NCBI RefSeq assembly: GCF_003721225.1
Contig: NZ_RIZI01000169.1
Span: forward strand, 1 to 30,104
Direction of reading: 5' to 3'
Length of the DNA: 30,104 nucleotides
Source of the DNA: Acidithiobacillus sulfuriphilus
GTDB lineage: Bacteria; Pseudomonadota; Gammaproteobacteria; Acidithiobacillales; Acidithiobacillaceae
Made by a program: the position numbers and the translations under genes
Part shown: one piece after another, positions 1-8,355 of the stretch
Position numbering within the stretch: the first letter of the stretch is position 1
Layout of the letters: each line of letters starts with the position of its first letter
The notes under the pieces: model-generated
Told to the model about the DNA's origin: nothing
Databases searched by the model: none
The model's input: only the letters and a program-made list of their open reading frames with translations

Positions 1-854
1 TTTTCCTGCCACTGGCTGGGAAATTCTCCCGCCAGGATGGCCATCTGATGCTGGTATACCGCCAGTTGCTGCTGCAGAGGCGGGAGTGTGGCTTCGCTGG
101 CGAGCAACAGGCTCTGCTGGGTCAGGACATTGAGATAAGGTACGCCGCCGCCCCGGTATTGGGCTTTGGTCAACTCGAGCAGCGCCCGTTCCTGGGCGAT
201 GATGGCCTCGGTGGCGGCGATCTGGGCCTGGGTGGAGGCCTGCCCGATGGCCGTGTTGACCACGTTGCCGGCGAGGGTGAGGCGGGCCGCCTCCAGCTCA
301 TAGCGCTGATAGATCATCTGGGCTTCGCTGCCCCGGTAGATGAGGCGATTGACGCCGAAAATGTCGGGATAATAGGTTACCCCTACGCTCCCGGTGAACA
401 GGGAATAGGTGAAACCGGAAATGCGTCCGCCGAAGGCGGCGCCGGAATTCTTGCTGCGCGAGGCCCCTAGATTGCCGGTGACCTGCGGATAGAAGATGCT
501 GGCGTTGACCGCCATATTGGCCTGGGCCTGGCGGAGCTGGGCCTGGGCCGCGGCGATGGTGGGGCTGTTGCGCAGCGCCTGCGCCACCAGGGCGTCCAGG
601 CGCGGGGAATGGAAGAAGGTCCACCAATCGGCGTCGAGATTCTGACCATAGGTGAATTTTTGTATGGTGCCGCCGTCCGGTGATCCGGCCGTTTTTTGCG
701 GGGGCGGTCCAGCCGTGTAGCCCGGATTGGCTGGTACCCGGGGCAGACGCAAGGGGGGCTCGAAGCTGCATGCGGAGAGGCCTGCGCCTGCGGCCAACGC
801 GACAAATATGGATAACGCCTTGCAAAACGCCCGCTTAGCAATGACCTCACCCAT
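1..854 (-). CDS. RND-type outer-membrane efflux lipoprotein (NodT/TolC family), 3' end cut off by window edge
   Basis: This is an outer-membrane channel component of a tripartite efflux pump. The reading frame stays open for 284 codons from the ATG at 854 to the left edge, so only the N-terminal part is seen. Residues about 8-30 form a signal peptide ending in the lipobox LSAC, which predicts a lipid-anchored protein. The mature part runs through a Pro/Gly-rich linker, then DADWWTFFHSPRLDALV and NSPTIAAAQAQLRQAQANM, the usual first helices of an outer-membrane efflux (OEP) repeat. GGAG lies about 7 bases before the ATG. Inner-membrane and periplasmic partners, if clustered, would be off the left edge, so the substrate is unknown. 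Family assignment is secure; substrate and symbol are not. Confidence 0.88.
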   Translation of the reverse strand, partial: MGEVIAKRAFCKALSIFVALAAGAGLSACSFEPPLRLPRVPANPGYTAGPPPQKTAGSPDGGTIQKFTYGQNLDADWWTFFHSPRLDALVAQALRNSPTIAAAQAQLRQAQANMAVNASIFYPQVTGNLGASRSKNSGAAFGGRISGFTYSLFTGSVGVTYYPDIFGVNRLIYRGSEAQMIYQRYELEAARLTLAGNVVNTAIGQASTQAQIAATEAIIAQERALLELTKAQYRGGGVPYLNVLTQQSLLLASEATLPPLQQQLAVYQHQMAILAGEFPSQWQE

Positions 855-927
855 ATTTCTCCAACCTCCGCCTGATTCCAGGCAATCCTAAATCCCGCCG
901 GCCTGCCAGGTAGAGATTGCGGTCATC

Positions 928-957
928 ATATAATGGCGCGCGATCTTCTCGTGTAAA
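928..957 (-). promoter_or_regulatory. Candidate sigma70 promoter for the efflux lipoprotein gene
   Basis: On the - strand TTTACA (957-952) and TTATAT (933-928) are separated by 18 bases and sit about 75 bases before the start at 854. The same A+T patch reads TATAAT at 929-934 on the + strand, but without a good -35, so it may also serve the divergent operon. Assigned by eye only. Confidence 0.35.
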
Positions 958-1037
958 GGATAGGAGTGCGCCGTGAGATGCGCAAGGTTCATCGGTGACG
1001 ATCACCACCCCGGTCCGAGCCAGCGGCCAGGATTTGA

Positions 1038-1057
1038 AGACGCCCCCATGGGCGTCT
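1038..1057. repeat. Perfect 8-bp inverted repeat in the leader of the molybdenum hydroxylase operon
   Basis: AGACGCCC (1038-1045), a 4-base loop, then GGGCGTCT (1050-1057). It lies 70 bases before the first gene of the operon, in the 273-base divergent region 855-1127. It could be an operator or an RNA hairpin in the leader. No known riboswitch was recognised around it. Confidence 0.45.
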
Positions 1058-1127
1058 ACACTGAAAACATCTTCGCCACACCATGTTTCCGGGGGCGCGG
1101 GCATTCCCAGAGGGAGAGCTGACCCTG

Positions 1128-1655
1128 ATGAAAGAAGATCCGCAGGAGAATGAAAAATCGGCCGCCGCTTCCGTCCTTGGTCCCGGTGCCGTGCCCATTG
1201 TCCTCCGGGTCAATGGCGAAACCCATCCCTTGCTGGTCGAGCCGCGCACCACCCTCGCCGAAGCCCTGCGCGGCTCCCTTGGCCTTACGGGCACGAAGAT
1301 CGCCTGTAATCAGGGGGCCTGCTCGGCCTGCAGCGTCTGGCTCGACGACCTCGTGGTAGCCTCCTGCAGCATCCTGGCCATCGAGGTGGGGGAACGGCGG
1401 ATCACCACCATCGAAGGGTTGGCCGCGGGCGGGCGACTGCATCCCGTCCAGGAAGCATTCATCGCCCACGACGCCGTGCAATGCGGCTTTTGCACCCCCG
1501 GTCTGGTGATGAGCTGCGCCGCCCTGCTGGCAGGGAACCCCCACCCGGGCGAAGCAGAGATCCAGACCGCCATCAGCGGTCATCTCTGCCGCTGCGGAAC
1601 CTATCCCCATGTCGTCCAGGCCATTCTGGCCCTGGCCGATGCGAAAGGAGATTGA
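1128..1655 (+). CDS. Molybdenum hydroxylase, 2Fe-2S subunit (CoxS/XdhC/PaoA type)
   Basis: Small electron-transfer subunit of a xanthine-oxidase-family enzyme, 175 residues. It carries electrons from the molybdenum centre toward FAD. The N-terminal plant-type ferredoxin domain has Cys60, Cys65, Cys68 and Cys80 (CNQGACSAC plus a distal Cys). The helical C-terminal domain holds the second cluster with Cys119/Cys122 (CGFC) and Cys154/Cys156 (CRC). The start was put at 1128, behind AGGGAGAG, rather than at the in-frame ATG at 1083, which lacks a ribosome site. It has no twin-arginine signal, unlike E. coli PaoA, so a cytoplasmic enzyme is inferred. The Moco-subunit gene follows after 2 bases. The family is certain; the substrate cannot be read from this subunit. 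Confidence 0.93.
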   Translation: MKEDPQENEKSAAASVLGPGAVPIVLRVNGETHPLLVEPRTTLAEALRGSLGLTGTKIACNQGACSACSVWLDDLVVASCSILAIEVGERRITTIEGLAAGGRLHPVQEAFIAHDAVQCGFCTPGLVMSCAALLAGNPHPGEAEIQTAISGHLCRCGTYPHVVQAILALADAKGD

Positions 1656-1657
1656 GC

Positions 1658-4006
1658 ATGGATGACGAATTTCCGCGGCGTCGGGAGAAATTCCCCTTCG
1701 GCCTCGCCCATCTGGGGCTTGATGAGGTGGAACGGGAGATCCCTGCCGACGAGCCGCCGCCATTGGCGCCCAATGCCGCGCTGACGCAGATCGGCAAGGA
1801 TATACGCCGTTGGGATGCCTGGGCCAAGGTCACCGGAGCAGCCCGTTACACGGTGGACGTGCATCTGCCGGGGATGCTCCATGCAGCGGTCCTGCGTTCG
1901 CCGTTGCCCCATGCCCGCATCCGTTCCCTGGATCTCTCCCCGGCCGCCTCTGCCCCCGGGGTGCACGCGGCCCTGACCGTGGTGGAACCCCCGGCCGATG
2001 GCGTCCCCACCGTGCTGCGCTATGTCGGCCAACCCGTCGCCGCCCTGGCGGCGGACACGCCGGCTCTGGCGGAAGCGGCGCTGCGCCTGATCCAGGTGGA
2101 ATACGAGCCCTTGCCCTTCGTCGTGGACCTCGATGGGGCCAGACGGCCGGATGCGCCCATCGTTTACCCGGATTCCGAGTGGCAAAAAAGTCCATCGGCC
2201 GGCCTGCCCGCTGCAGCCGGTGATCTCCCCATCACCGGCAATATCCGGGGGCCCGAAAGCAAAGGCAGCCGCGGCGACATCGGTGCCGGCTTCGCCGCCG
2301 CCGAGATCGTGGTAGACGGAACCTATCATACCCAGGTCCAGACCCATTGCTGCCTGGAACCCCATGCCATCGTCGCGGCCTGGCACGAGGGCGGCCTCGA
2401 CGTCTGGATGTCCACCCAATTCACCGCCGGCGTGCGCGCGCAGTTGGCCCGCCATTTCCAATTGCCCCTTTCCCGCGTCCGGGTACGGGCCGAGGCCGTT
2501 GGCGGAGGTTTCGGTTCCAAGTCCCAGATCGGCATCTACGGGCGCACGGCGGTAGCCCTTTCCCGGCTGGCCAAGGTACCGATACGCCTGGTCTATCGCC
2601 GCGACGAGGAACAGATGGATAGCGGCAACCGCCCCTCCAGTGAGCAGCATCTGCGCATCGGAGCCCGCCGCGACGGAACCCTGACGGCGCTTTCCCTGCA
2701 TTCCTACGGCAGCGCCGGCATCGCCTTCGGCGCCGGCGTCGGCAATATGGCCACCGCGTTATACCGTTGCCCCCATGTGGAATCCCGGCAATATGATGTC
2801 TTTACCCATGCCGGTCCCGCTTGCCCCATGCGTGGTCCCGGCAACACCCAGGGTGCCTTCGCCCTGGAACAGGGCATCGATGAACTGGCGGGAAAACTCG
2901 CCATGGACCCCCTTGCCCTCCGCGATGTCATCGACCCCAGCCCCGTTCGCCGGGAGGAACGCCGCATGGGCGCCGAAAGAATCGGCTGGACGCAGCGCAA
3001 GCCGCCGGGGGCTGATCAGGGGCCGGTCAAACGCGGTATGGGCATGGCGCAATCCCTGTGGTCCGCCAATATCCAGACCAATGCCGCCTGCGAGCTACGC
3101 CTGTGGCGGGATGGCCGGGTCGAAGTGCTTTCCAGCGTGCAGGACATCGGCACCGGAGTCGGTACGGTCCTGGCCCAGGTGGTGGCCGAGGAACTGGGTC
3201 TGCAGCCGGAAGATATCCATGTGCGCATCGGGGATACCGAATTTCCCTCGGGACCACCTTCCTACGGCAGCCGTACCACCGCCTCCATCACTCCCCCTGC
3301 CCGCACCGCCGCCTGGCAGATCAAAGAGGCCCTTTTCCGCTCCGTCGCCTCGGCTTGGCAGGTGGATCCGCAACGATTGACCGTGCAAGACGGCTGGATC
3401 CATTTGCGCGATGAGCCGCAGCAGCGCATCTCCTGGCGGGAGGCGGCCGCCGCCCTGCGTACCGACCGCATCAGCGCCTTTGCCGGGCGGAGCGATGACT
3501 ATGCCGGTTTCCGCAGCCGCTCGGGCGATGCGGCCATGGCGCTGAACGACTTGGGTGGAGTCCAGTTCGCCGAAGTGGCCGTCGATACGGAGACGGGCGT
3601 CATCCGCGTGGAACGGGTGGTGGCCGTTCAGGACTGCGGCCGTCCCATCAACCCCTTGCAGATTGAAAGCCAGGTGCAAGGGGGCGTACTCATGGGCGTT
3701 TCTTATGCGCTGCTGGAGGAACGGATCCTGGATACCAACACTGGCTGGATGCTCAATCCCAATCTGGTCGATTACAAATTGACAGGGGCGTGGGACACCC
3801 CGCAGATAGAGGTGGTACTGCTGGAAAATTACCAGGGCTTTAGCGCCACCGATGCCTACGGCATTGCCGAACCGGCCAACATTGCCACCGCCGCCGCCAT
3901 CGCCAACGCCGTCTACAACGCCATCGGCGTGCGCATGCGGTCCTTGCCCATGACGCCCGCAAAGGTACTCCATGCCCTCGGCGCCGTAAGCGGAGGGCCG
4001 CGCTGA
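1658..4006 (+). CDS. Molybdenum hydroxylase, large molybdopterin-binding subunit (CoxL/YagR type)
   Basis: Catalytic subunit, 782 residues, close to the usual size for YagR/PaoC-like proteins. The start at 1658 follows AAGGAG at 7 bases. Visible family landmarks are KVTGAARYTVDV near residue 60, CLEPHAIVA near 230, the cofactor-binding glycine motif GGGFGSK near 282, RGPGNTQGAFALEQG near 390, the ESQVQGGVLMG stretch near 670, and GIAEPA near 738, whose Glu738 aligns with the catalytic glutamate. It hydroxylates or oxidises an aldehyde or N-heterocycle, using water as oxygen donor. It shows no selenocysteine or CO-dehydrogenase active-site loop (AYXCSFR), so it is not a CO dehydrogenase. Its stop overlaps the next start (TGATG). 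Aldehyde oxidoreductase activity is a likely but unproven guess. Confidence 0.93.
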   Translation: MDDEFPRRREKFPFGLAHLGLDEVEREIPADEPPPLAPNAALTQIGKDIRRWDAWAKVTGAARYTVDVHLPGMLHAAVLRSPLPHARIRSLDLSPAASAPGVHAALTVVEPPADGVPTVLRYVGQPVAALAADTPALAEAALRLIQVEYEPLPFVVDLDGARRPDAPIVYPDSEWQKSPSAGLPAAAGDLPITGNIRGPESKGSRGDIGAGFAAAEIVVDGTYHTQVQTHCCLEPHAIVAAWHEGGLDVWMSTQFTAGVRAQLARHFQLPLSRVRVRAEAVGGGFGSKSQIGIYGRTAVALSRLAKVPIRLVYRRDEEQMDSGNRPSSEQHLRIGARRDGTLTALSLHSYGSAGIAFGAGVGNMATALYRCPHVESRQYDVFTHAGPACPMRGPGNTQGAFALEQGIDELAGKLAMDPLALRDVIDPSPVRREERRMGAERIGWTQRKPPGADQGPVKRGMGMAQSLWSANIQTNAACELRLWRDGRVEVLSSVQDIGTGVGTVLAQVVAEELGLQPEDIHVRIGDTEFPSGPPSYGSRTTASITPPARTAAWQIKEALFRSVASAWQVDPQRLTVQDGWIHLRDEPQQRISWREAAAALRTDRISAFAGRSDDYAGFRSRSGDAAMALNDLGGVQFAEVAVDTETGVIRVERVVAVQDCGRPINPLQIESQVQGGVLMGVSYALLEERILDTNTGWMLNPNLVDYKLTGAWDTPQIEVVLLENYQGFSATDAYGIAEPANIATAAAIANAVYNAIGVRMRSLPMTPAKVLHALGAVSGGPR

Positions 4007-5058
4007 TGGAAGCCTTCCAGTGGCAACAGGCCCGGTCGCCGGCGGAAGCCGCAGCCCTCGTCACCCAGACCACGGCCGAGGCGATGCTCACGCTGCAGGG
4101 CACGCCGAGCGCACAACAGGCCATCCTGGTGAAAGCCGGCGGGGTGGACATGCTGGACCTTATGAAGGAAGGCCTGGTCAATCCCCGGCGCCTGGTGGAC
4201 ATCAGCCGGTTGGCGGAACTGCAGGGCATCTCCCGGGAGGGCGACGACAGCCTGCGCATCGGGGCGCTGACTACCCTGGCCCAGATCGCCGCACACCCCG
4301 GTCTCCGGCAGAGCCATGCCGCGTTGGCACAAGCGGCCGCCATGGCAGCCAGCCCGCAAATCCGCAACCGCGCCACCCTGGGCGGGAATCTGCTGCAACG
4401 GCCGCGCTGCTGGTACTTGCGCTCCGCCGCCCATCACTGCCTGCGCAAGGGCGGTGGACACTGCTTCGCCTTTGCGGGCGACAATCGCTACCACGCCATT
4501 TTTGCCAATCACGGCTGCGCCATCGTCCATCCCTCTACCCCGGCCACCGCGCTCCTGGCCTTTCATGCACAGGTGGAACTTCTCCACCCGCAAGGCCAGC
4601 GGCGGCAGGTTCCGCTGGAGGATTTTTTCGTTTTGCCCGAAGCGGATATGCACCGGGAAAACATTCTTGCGGCCGGGGAGATCCTGACGGCGGTATGGCT
4701 GCCGCCCCAGATACAGACCAATCGCTCCATTTATTTACAAGTTGCTGAACGGGAAGCCTTCGATTGGCCCCTTGCGGCCGTGGCAGTGGTCGTGGATCTC
4801 GACGCGGCCGGCCTTTGCCAGCGGGCGAGTATTGTGCTCGGCGCAGTGGCGCCGGCTCCCTGGCGGGCGCGACAGGCAGAAGCCCTGCTGACGGGGGCGA
4901 CCATCAACGGGAAAACGGCGGAGGCGGCGGGAGAGGCAGCGCTGGCGGGGGCAACACCCTTAGCGCAGAATGCCTACAAACTACCCTTGCTCGCAACATT
5001 GGTACGCCGTGCCGTGCTGGCTGCCGCCGCCTTGCCGCAGGATCCGCGGGCGTCATGA
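4006..5058 (+). CDS. Molybdenum hydroxylase, FAD subunit with extra four-Cys cluster motif (PaoB/YagS type)
   Basis: FAD-binding subunit, 350 residues, translationally coupled to the large subunit (TGATG). FAD contacts appear as LVKAGGVDMLDLM (residues 42-54) and RNRATLGGNLLQR (120-132), followed by HPSTPATALLAF. Between these is a loop with Cys135, Cys145, Cys153 and Cys171, spaced like the insert that binds a [4Fe-4S] cluster in E. coli PaoB and 4-hydroxybenzoyl-CoA reductase; plain CoxM-type subunits lack it. The RCWYLR start of the loop matches the PaoB form RCWYFR best. The C-terminal CO-dehydrogenase flavoprotein domain is complete. Gene order is FeS-Moco-FAD, whereas paoABC is FeS-FAD-Moco. 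The maturation chaperone (XdhC/PaoD) is not in the window. Confidence 0.9.
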   Translation: MEAFQWQQARSPAEAAALVTQTTAEAMLTLQGTPSAQQAILVKAGGVDMLDLMKEGLVNPRRLVDISRLAELQGISREGDDSLRIGALTTLAQIAAHPGLRQSHAALAQAAAMAASPQIRNRATLGGNLLQRPRCWYLRSAAHHCLRKGGGHCFAFAGDNRYHAIFANHGCAIVHPSTPATALLAFHAQVELLHPQGQRRQVPLEDFFVLPEADMHRENILAAGEILTAVWLPPQIQTNRSIYLQVAEREAFDWPLAAVAVVVDLDAAGLCQRASIVLGAVAPAPWRARQAEALLTGATINGKTAEAAGEAALAGATPLAQNAYKLPLLATLVRRAVLAAAALPQDPRAS

Positions 5059-5153
5059 TTCTGAAATTGGCGCAGTGTTGCTGCCGTAGCCTCGGGAAGA
5101 GCGACCCCTCAACTGGCAAATCCACTTTATCATAGAGCCGGTTCCGCTGTGCC

Positions 5154-5753
5154 TCAGCGCATGCCTAAAGATTCGCAGGAGGCCAGGTCTTCCGGCGTAT
5201 CGATATCCCGATGTACGCCGGAGTCCGAGCACGGGTATAGACGCAGCCCATCGAGATGCTGCGCCACGATGCCCCGGGCGCCTTCGTCTCCCTCCAGCTT
5301 GCAGAGGGAGCTCCCCAAGGACCGGGAAAAACCGACGGGATGCCCTTGCCGGCCCGCATAGAGGGGCGCGGCCAAGACCGCACCGTCCCGCAGCAACTCC
5401 GCCACCCCTTGGATGGTGCCCTTCTGAATAAAGGGCATATCCGCCAGCGCGATGATCCAGGCGTCCGCCTCCGCGCTCGCCCGCACCCCGCAGACAATGC
5501 TGCGCCCCATGCCCTGCGACGATTCCGGACAGGGCAACACGGGGACGTCATGATCCGCGAAGAGTCGAGCCAATGCCTCGTCCTCGGGACGGATAACCGC
5601 AATCAACCGATCCGTACCCCCCATCAGCGCATGGGCGGAGGCGAGGGCCATGGGCGTCCCGCCGGCAAGGGGTTGGAGCAGTTTAGGAGAGCCGAAGCGA
5701 CGGCTGGCGCCCGCTGCCAGGAGGACACCCGCGATCACGCCCCGGCTAGGCAT
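5154..5753 (-). CDS. mocA: Molybdenum cofactor cytidylyltransferase
   Basis: A 199-residue nucleotidyltransferase of the MobA-like fold. Visible motifs are the nucleotide-binding loop LLAAGASRRFGSPKLLQPL at the N-terminus, LADMPF for metal binding in the middle, and AGRQGHPVGF, characteristic of MocA and related enzymes acting on molybdopterin. MocA attaches CMP to Moco, and xanthine-oxidase-family enzymes of the PaoABC type use the cytosine dinucleotide form. It converges on the hydroxylase operon across 95 bases that hold no clear terminator, and co-location supports a shared pathway. The start is uncertain: the ATG at 5753 has no strong ribosome site and an in-frame GTG follows five codons later. 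A purine-catabolism helper of the same family is a less likely alternative. Confidence 0.85.
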   Translation of the reverse strand: MPSRGVIAGVLLAAGASRRFGSPKLLQPLAGGTPMALASAHALMGGTDRLIAVIRPEDEALARLFADHDVPVLPCPESSQGMGRSIVCGVRASAEADAWIIALADMPFIQKGTIQGVAELLRDGAVLAAPLYAGRQGHPVGFSRSLGSSLCKLEGDEGARGIVAQHLDGLRLYPCSDSGVHRDIDTPEDLASCESLGMR

Positions 5754-6001
5754 GCGCTTGCGCCGGGATCCGTTGCCGGGGAGAAATGGAGGTCATGGCA
5801 CAAGGTCTGCTCCCGCAAGAGGCCATCGTTGCTGCTCTGGTGTGCGCCTCCATATCCCCCGGAGCGTTGCGAAATGCGCGAAGGCCGCGCAAATTTATAA
5901 AAACATCCTTCCCATGCGGAAGTTTTGCCGGCAAGCGACGCAACCTTTATCCCGATCACACGTCATAATATTCTCATGAATACCAAAAAGGGAGAAGCCG
6001 C

Positions 6002-8287
6002 ATGGAAACCAGTACCGGATTGACCACTGCCGAAGCGCGACAGCGGCTCGCCCGCTTCGGCCCCAACGCCGTGGTCGAAAAAAAACCGCGGACCTGGCTG
6101 CTCTTTCTCCATAAATTCTGGGCCCCGGTGCCGTGGATGCTGGAGTTGACCCTGATCCTCGAAGGGATCCTCGGCAAGTGGCCGGAGGCGACGATCATCG
6201 CCCTGCTGCTGATTTTCAATGCAGTGCTGGGTTTTAGCCAGGAGCGCAAGGCGCAGGGGGCCCTGGAGCTATTAAAACAGCGCCTGCGTATCACGGCGCG
6301 GGTGTGCCGCGATGGGGAATGGCAGAGCATCCCCGCCGCGGAATTGGTGCCTGGTGATCTGGTCCATGTGCGGGTGGGGGATATTGTCCCGGCCGACCTT
6401 GCCATCAGCGAAGGGGATGTCCTCGTGGATCAGTCGGCACTGACCGGCGAATCAATGCCCGTGGAGCGTAGCGCGGGGGCGGATCTGTACTCCGCTTCCA
6501 TGGTCCGCCGGGGTGAGGCCAGCGCTATGGTGAAGGCCACCGGGGCGCAAAGCTATTTTGGCAAAACCGCCGAACTGGTGCGTGGCGCCGGTGCCAAGAG
6601 TCATCTGGAAACGCTGGTCCTGGCCATTGTCCGCTATCTGGTTCTGATGGACGGCCTGTTGGTGGCCGCCATCCTCGTCTACGCCACGCTGACCGGCATG
6701 CCGCTGGCGGAGATCCTCCCCTTCGCTTTGATCCTCCTCGTCGCCTCGGTGCCGGTGGCCCTCCCCGCCACCTTTACCCTGGCCACTGCCATGGCCTCCC
6801 TGAATCTGGCCCGGCGCGGCGTTCTGGTGACGCGCCTGGCGGCCATCGAGGAGGCGGCGGCCATGACGGATCTGTGCAGCGACAAGACCGGCACCCTTAC
6901 CCAGAATTGCCTCAGCTTGCTGGATTTGAAGGTTTGGGCAGACAGCAGTGCGGCAGAATTGCTGGCCATGGCCGCCTTGGCCAGCGACGCCGCCACCCAG
7001 GACCCCATCGACCTGGCGATTCTCCAGGCGGCGCGGGACAAAGGGGTGAGCAGCCCCGGTCGCGGGGATTTTGTGCCCTTCGACCCCAGCACCAAACGTT
7101 CCGAAGGCACCTTTCAGAAGGACGGCAGTACCTGGCGCGCCATGAAGGGGGCACCACAGATCATTGCCCCTTTGGCCCAGGTCCAGGACTGGGAAGGTCC
7201 CACGGAGACCCTCGCCAATCAGGGGGCACGGGTCCTCGCCGTCGCGGCCGGGCCGGAAGGCGCGCCGCGCTTCCTCGGCCTGCTGGCCCTGGCCGACCCC
7301 ATCCGTCCCGACGCGGTGCAGGTGCTACAGAACCTGCACCAACTCGGCGTCATGGTGCGCATGGTCACGGGCGACAGCACGGCGACGGCCAAAACCGTCG
7401 CCGGAGAACTGGGCCTGAAAGGGCAGGTTTGCAATCGCGCGGACATTGGCGAAGATTGCGCCGTTTATGCCGGGGTTTTTCCCGAAGACAAGTTTCATCT
7501 GGTGCAAGGTCTGCAAAAACAAGGAAAGATCGTGGGCATGACGGGCGACGGGGTCAATGACGCCCCGGCCCTTAAGCAGGCGGAGGTGGGAGTAGCCGTA
7601 GAAAGCGCTACGGACGTGGCCAAAGCCGCCGCCAGTCTGGTCCTCACCACCCCTGGTCTAGGCGGAGTGGCCGATGCCGTGGAAACGGGCCGGCGGGTCT
7701 ATCAGCGAATGCTCACCTACACCCTCAACAAGATTGTCAAGACCTTTCAGGTCGCCCTCTTCCTGAGCCTCGGCCTGTTGATTTTCCGCGATTTTGTGGT
7801 CACCCCCCTACTGGTTCTCCTGCTCCTCTTTGCCAATGATTTTGTCACCATGTCCTTGGCTGGCGACCGGGTACGCCCATCGCCCAAACCCGATCGCTGG
7901 CAGGTACGCACACTGGTCTTTTCGTCCCTGGTGGTGGCCATTGCCTGGCTGATCTATATTTTCGCCATCTACGTCGCGGGCAAGGCTCTGTATTTGCCCC
8001 TGGCGGGCATTCAGACCCTCGATTTTCTGGGTTTGGTCTTTTCGGGTCTGGCCAACGTCTTCCTGGTGCGCGAACGCGGCCATCTCTGGGCCTCCCGCCC
8101 CGGCCAATTCCTGCTCTGGGCCAGTCTCGCCGACGTGGCGGCGGTGAGTATCCTGGCGACCCAAAGCTGGCTCATGGCCCCCCTGCCCTTGCTCTTCGTC
8201 CTAGGCCTGCTGCTCGCCACCCTCCTCTACACCCTCTTGCTGGATCAGATCAAGGTGCCGCTCTTGCGCCATCTCACCAGCGCTTGA
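6002..8287 (+). CDS. Plasma-membrane-type P-type H+-exporting ATPase
   Basis: A type IIIA P-type ATPase of 761 residues that pumps protons out of the cytoplasm using ATP. Order of elements: N-terminal cation-ATPase domain with LTTAEARQRLARFGPNAV, two membrane segments near 40-85, the actuator motif TGES (148-151), membrane pair near 215-265 ending in VPVALPATFTLA, the phosphorylation motif DKTGTLT (Asp294), nucleotide-binding domain, hinge TGDGVNDAPALK (about 514-525), then six C-terminal segments. VPVALPA after the fourth segment and the absence of metal-binding or CPC motifs mark the proton-pump class. It is shorter than the fungal enzymes and lacks a long C-terminal regulatory tail, as in other bacterial members. 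The start at 6002 follows GGGAG. A role in pH homeostasis is inferred. Confidence 0.93.
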   Translation: METSTGLTTAEARQRLARFGPNAVVEKKPRTWLLFLHKFWAPVPWMLELTLILEGILGKWPEATIIALLLIFNAVLGFSQERKAQGALELLKQRLRITARVCRDGEWQSIPAAELVPGDLVHVRVGDIVPADLAISEGDVLVDQSALTGESMPVERSAGADLYSASMVRRGEASAMVKATGAQSYFGKTAELVRGAGAKSHLETLVLAIVRYLVLMDGLLVAAILVYATLTGMPLAEILPFALILLVASVPVALPATFTLATAMASLNLARRGVLVTRLAAIEEAAAMTDLCSDKTGTLTQNCLSLLDLKVWADSSAAELLAMAALASDAATQDPIDLAILQAARDKGVSSPGRGDFVPFDPSTKRSEGTFQKDGSTWRAMKGAPQIIAPLAQVQDWEGPTETLANQGARVLAVAAGPEGAPRFLGLLALADPIRPDAVQVLQNLHQLGVMVRMVTGDSTATAKTVAGELGLKGQVCNRADIGEDCAVYAGVFPEDKFHLVQGLQKQGKIVGMTGDGVNDAPALKQAEVGVAVESATDVAKAAASLVLTTPGLGGVADAVETGRRVYQRMLTYTLNKIVKTFQVALFLSLGLLIFRDFVVTPLLVLLLLFANDFVTMSLAGDRVRPSPKPDRWQVRTLVFSSLVVAIAWLIYIFAIYVAGKALYLPLAGIQTLDFLGLVFSGLANVFLVRERGHLWASRPGQFLLWASLADVAAVSILATQSWLMAPLPLLFVLGLLLATLLYTLLLDQIKVPLLRHLTSA

Positions 8288-8355
8288 AGAGGCGGGGTTT
8301 CGGGGACAGCCATGACCCGGTAGCGGATGCCGCCGGAAACCACCGACATAAAACG

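Noticed and set aside
847..1104. An 85-codon - strand frame overlapping the start of the efflux lipoprotein gene
   Set aside because: It lacks a usable ribosome site, resembles no family, and crosses the divergent promoter region and the start of the molybdoenzyme leader.
900..1127. A possible riboswitch upstream of the molybdoenzyme operon
   Set aside because: Compared by eye with remembered Moco, cobalamin, TPP and fluoride motifs; no convincing match beyond one hairpin, so only the hairpin is reported.
5059..5153. A terminator between the FAD subunit gene and mocA
   Set aside because: No stem with a T-run could be found on either strand.
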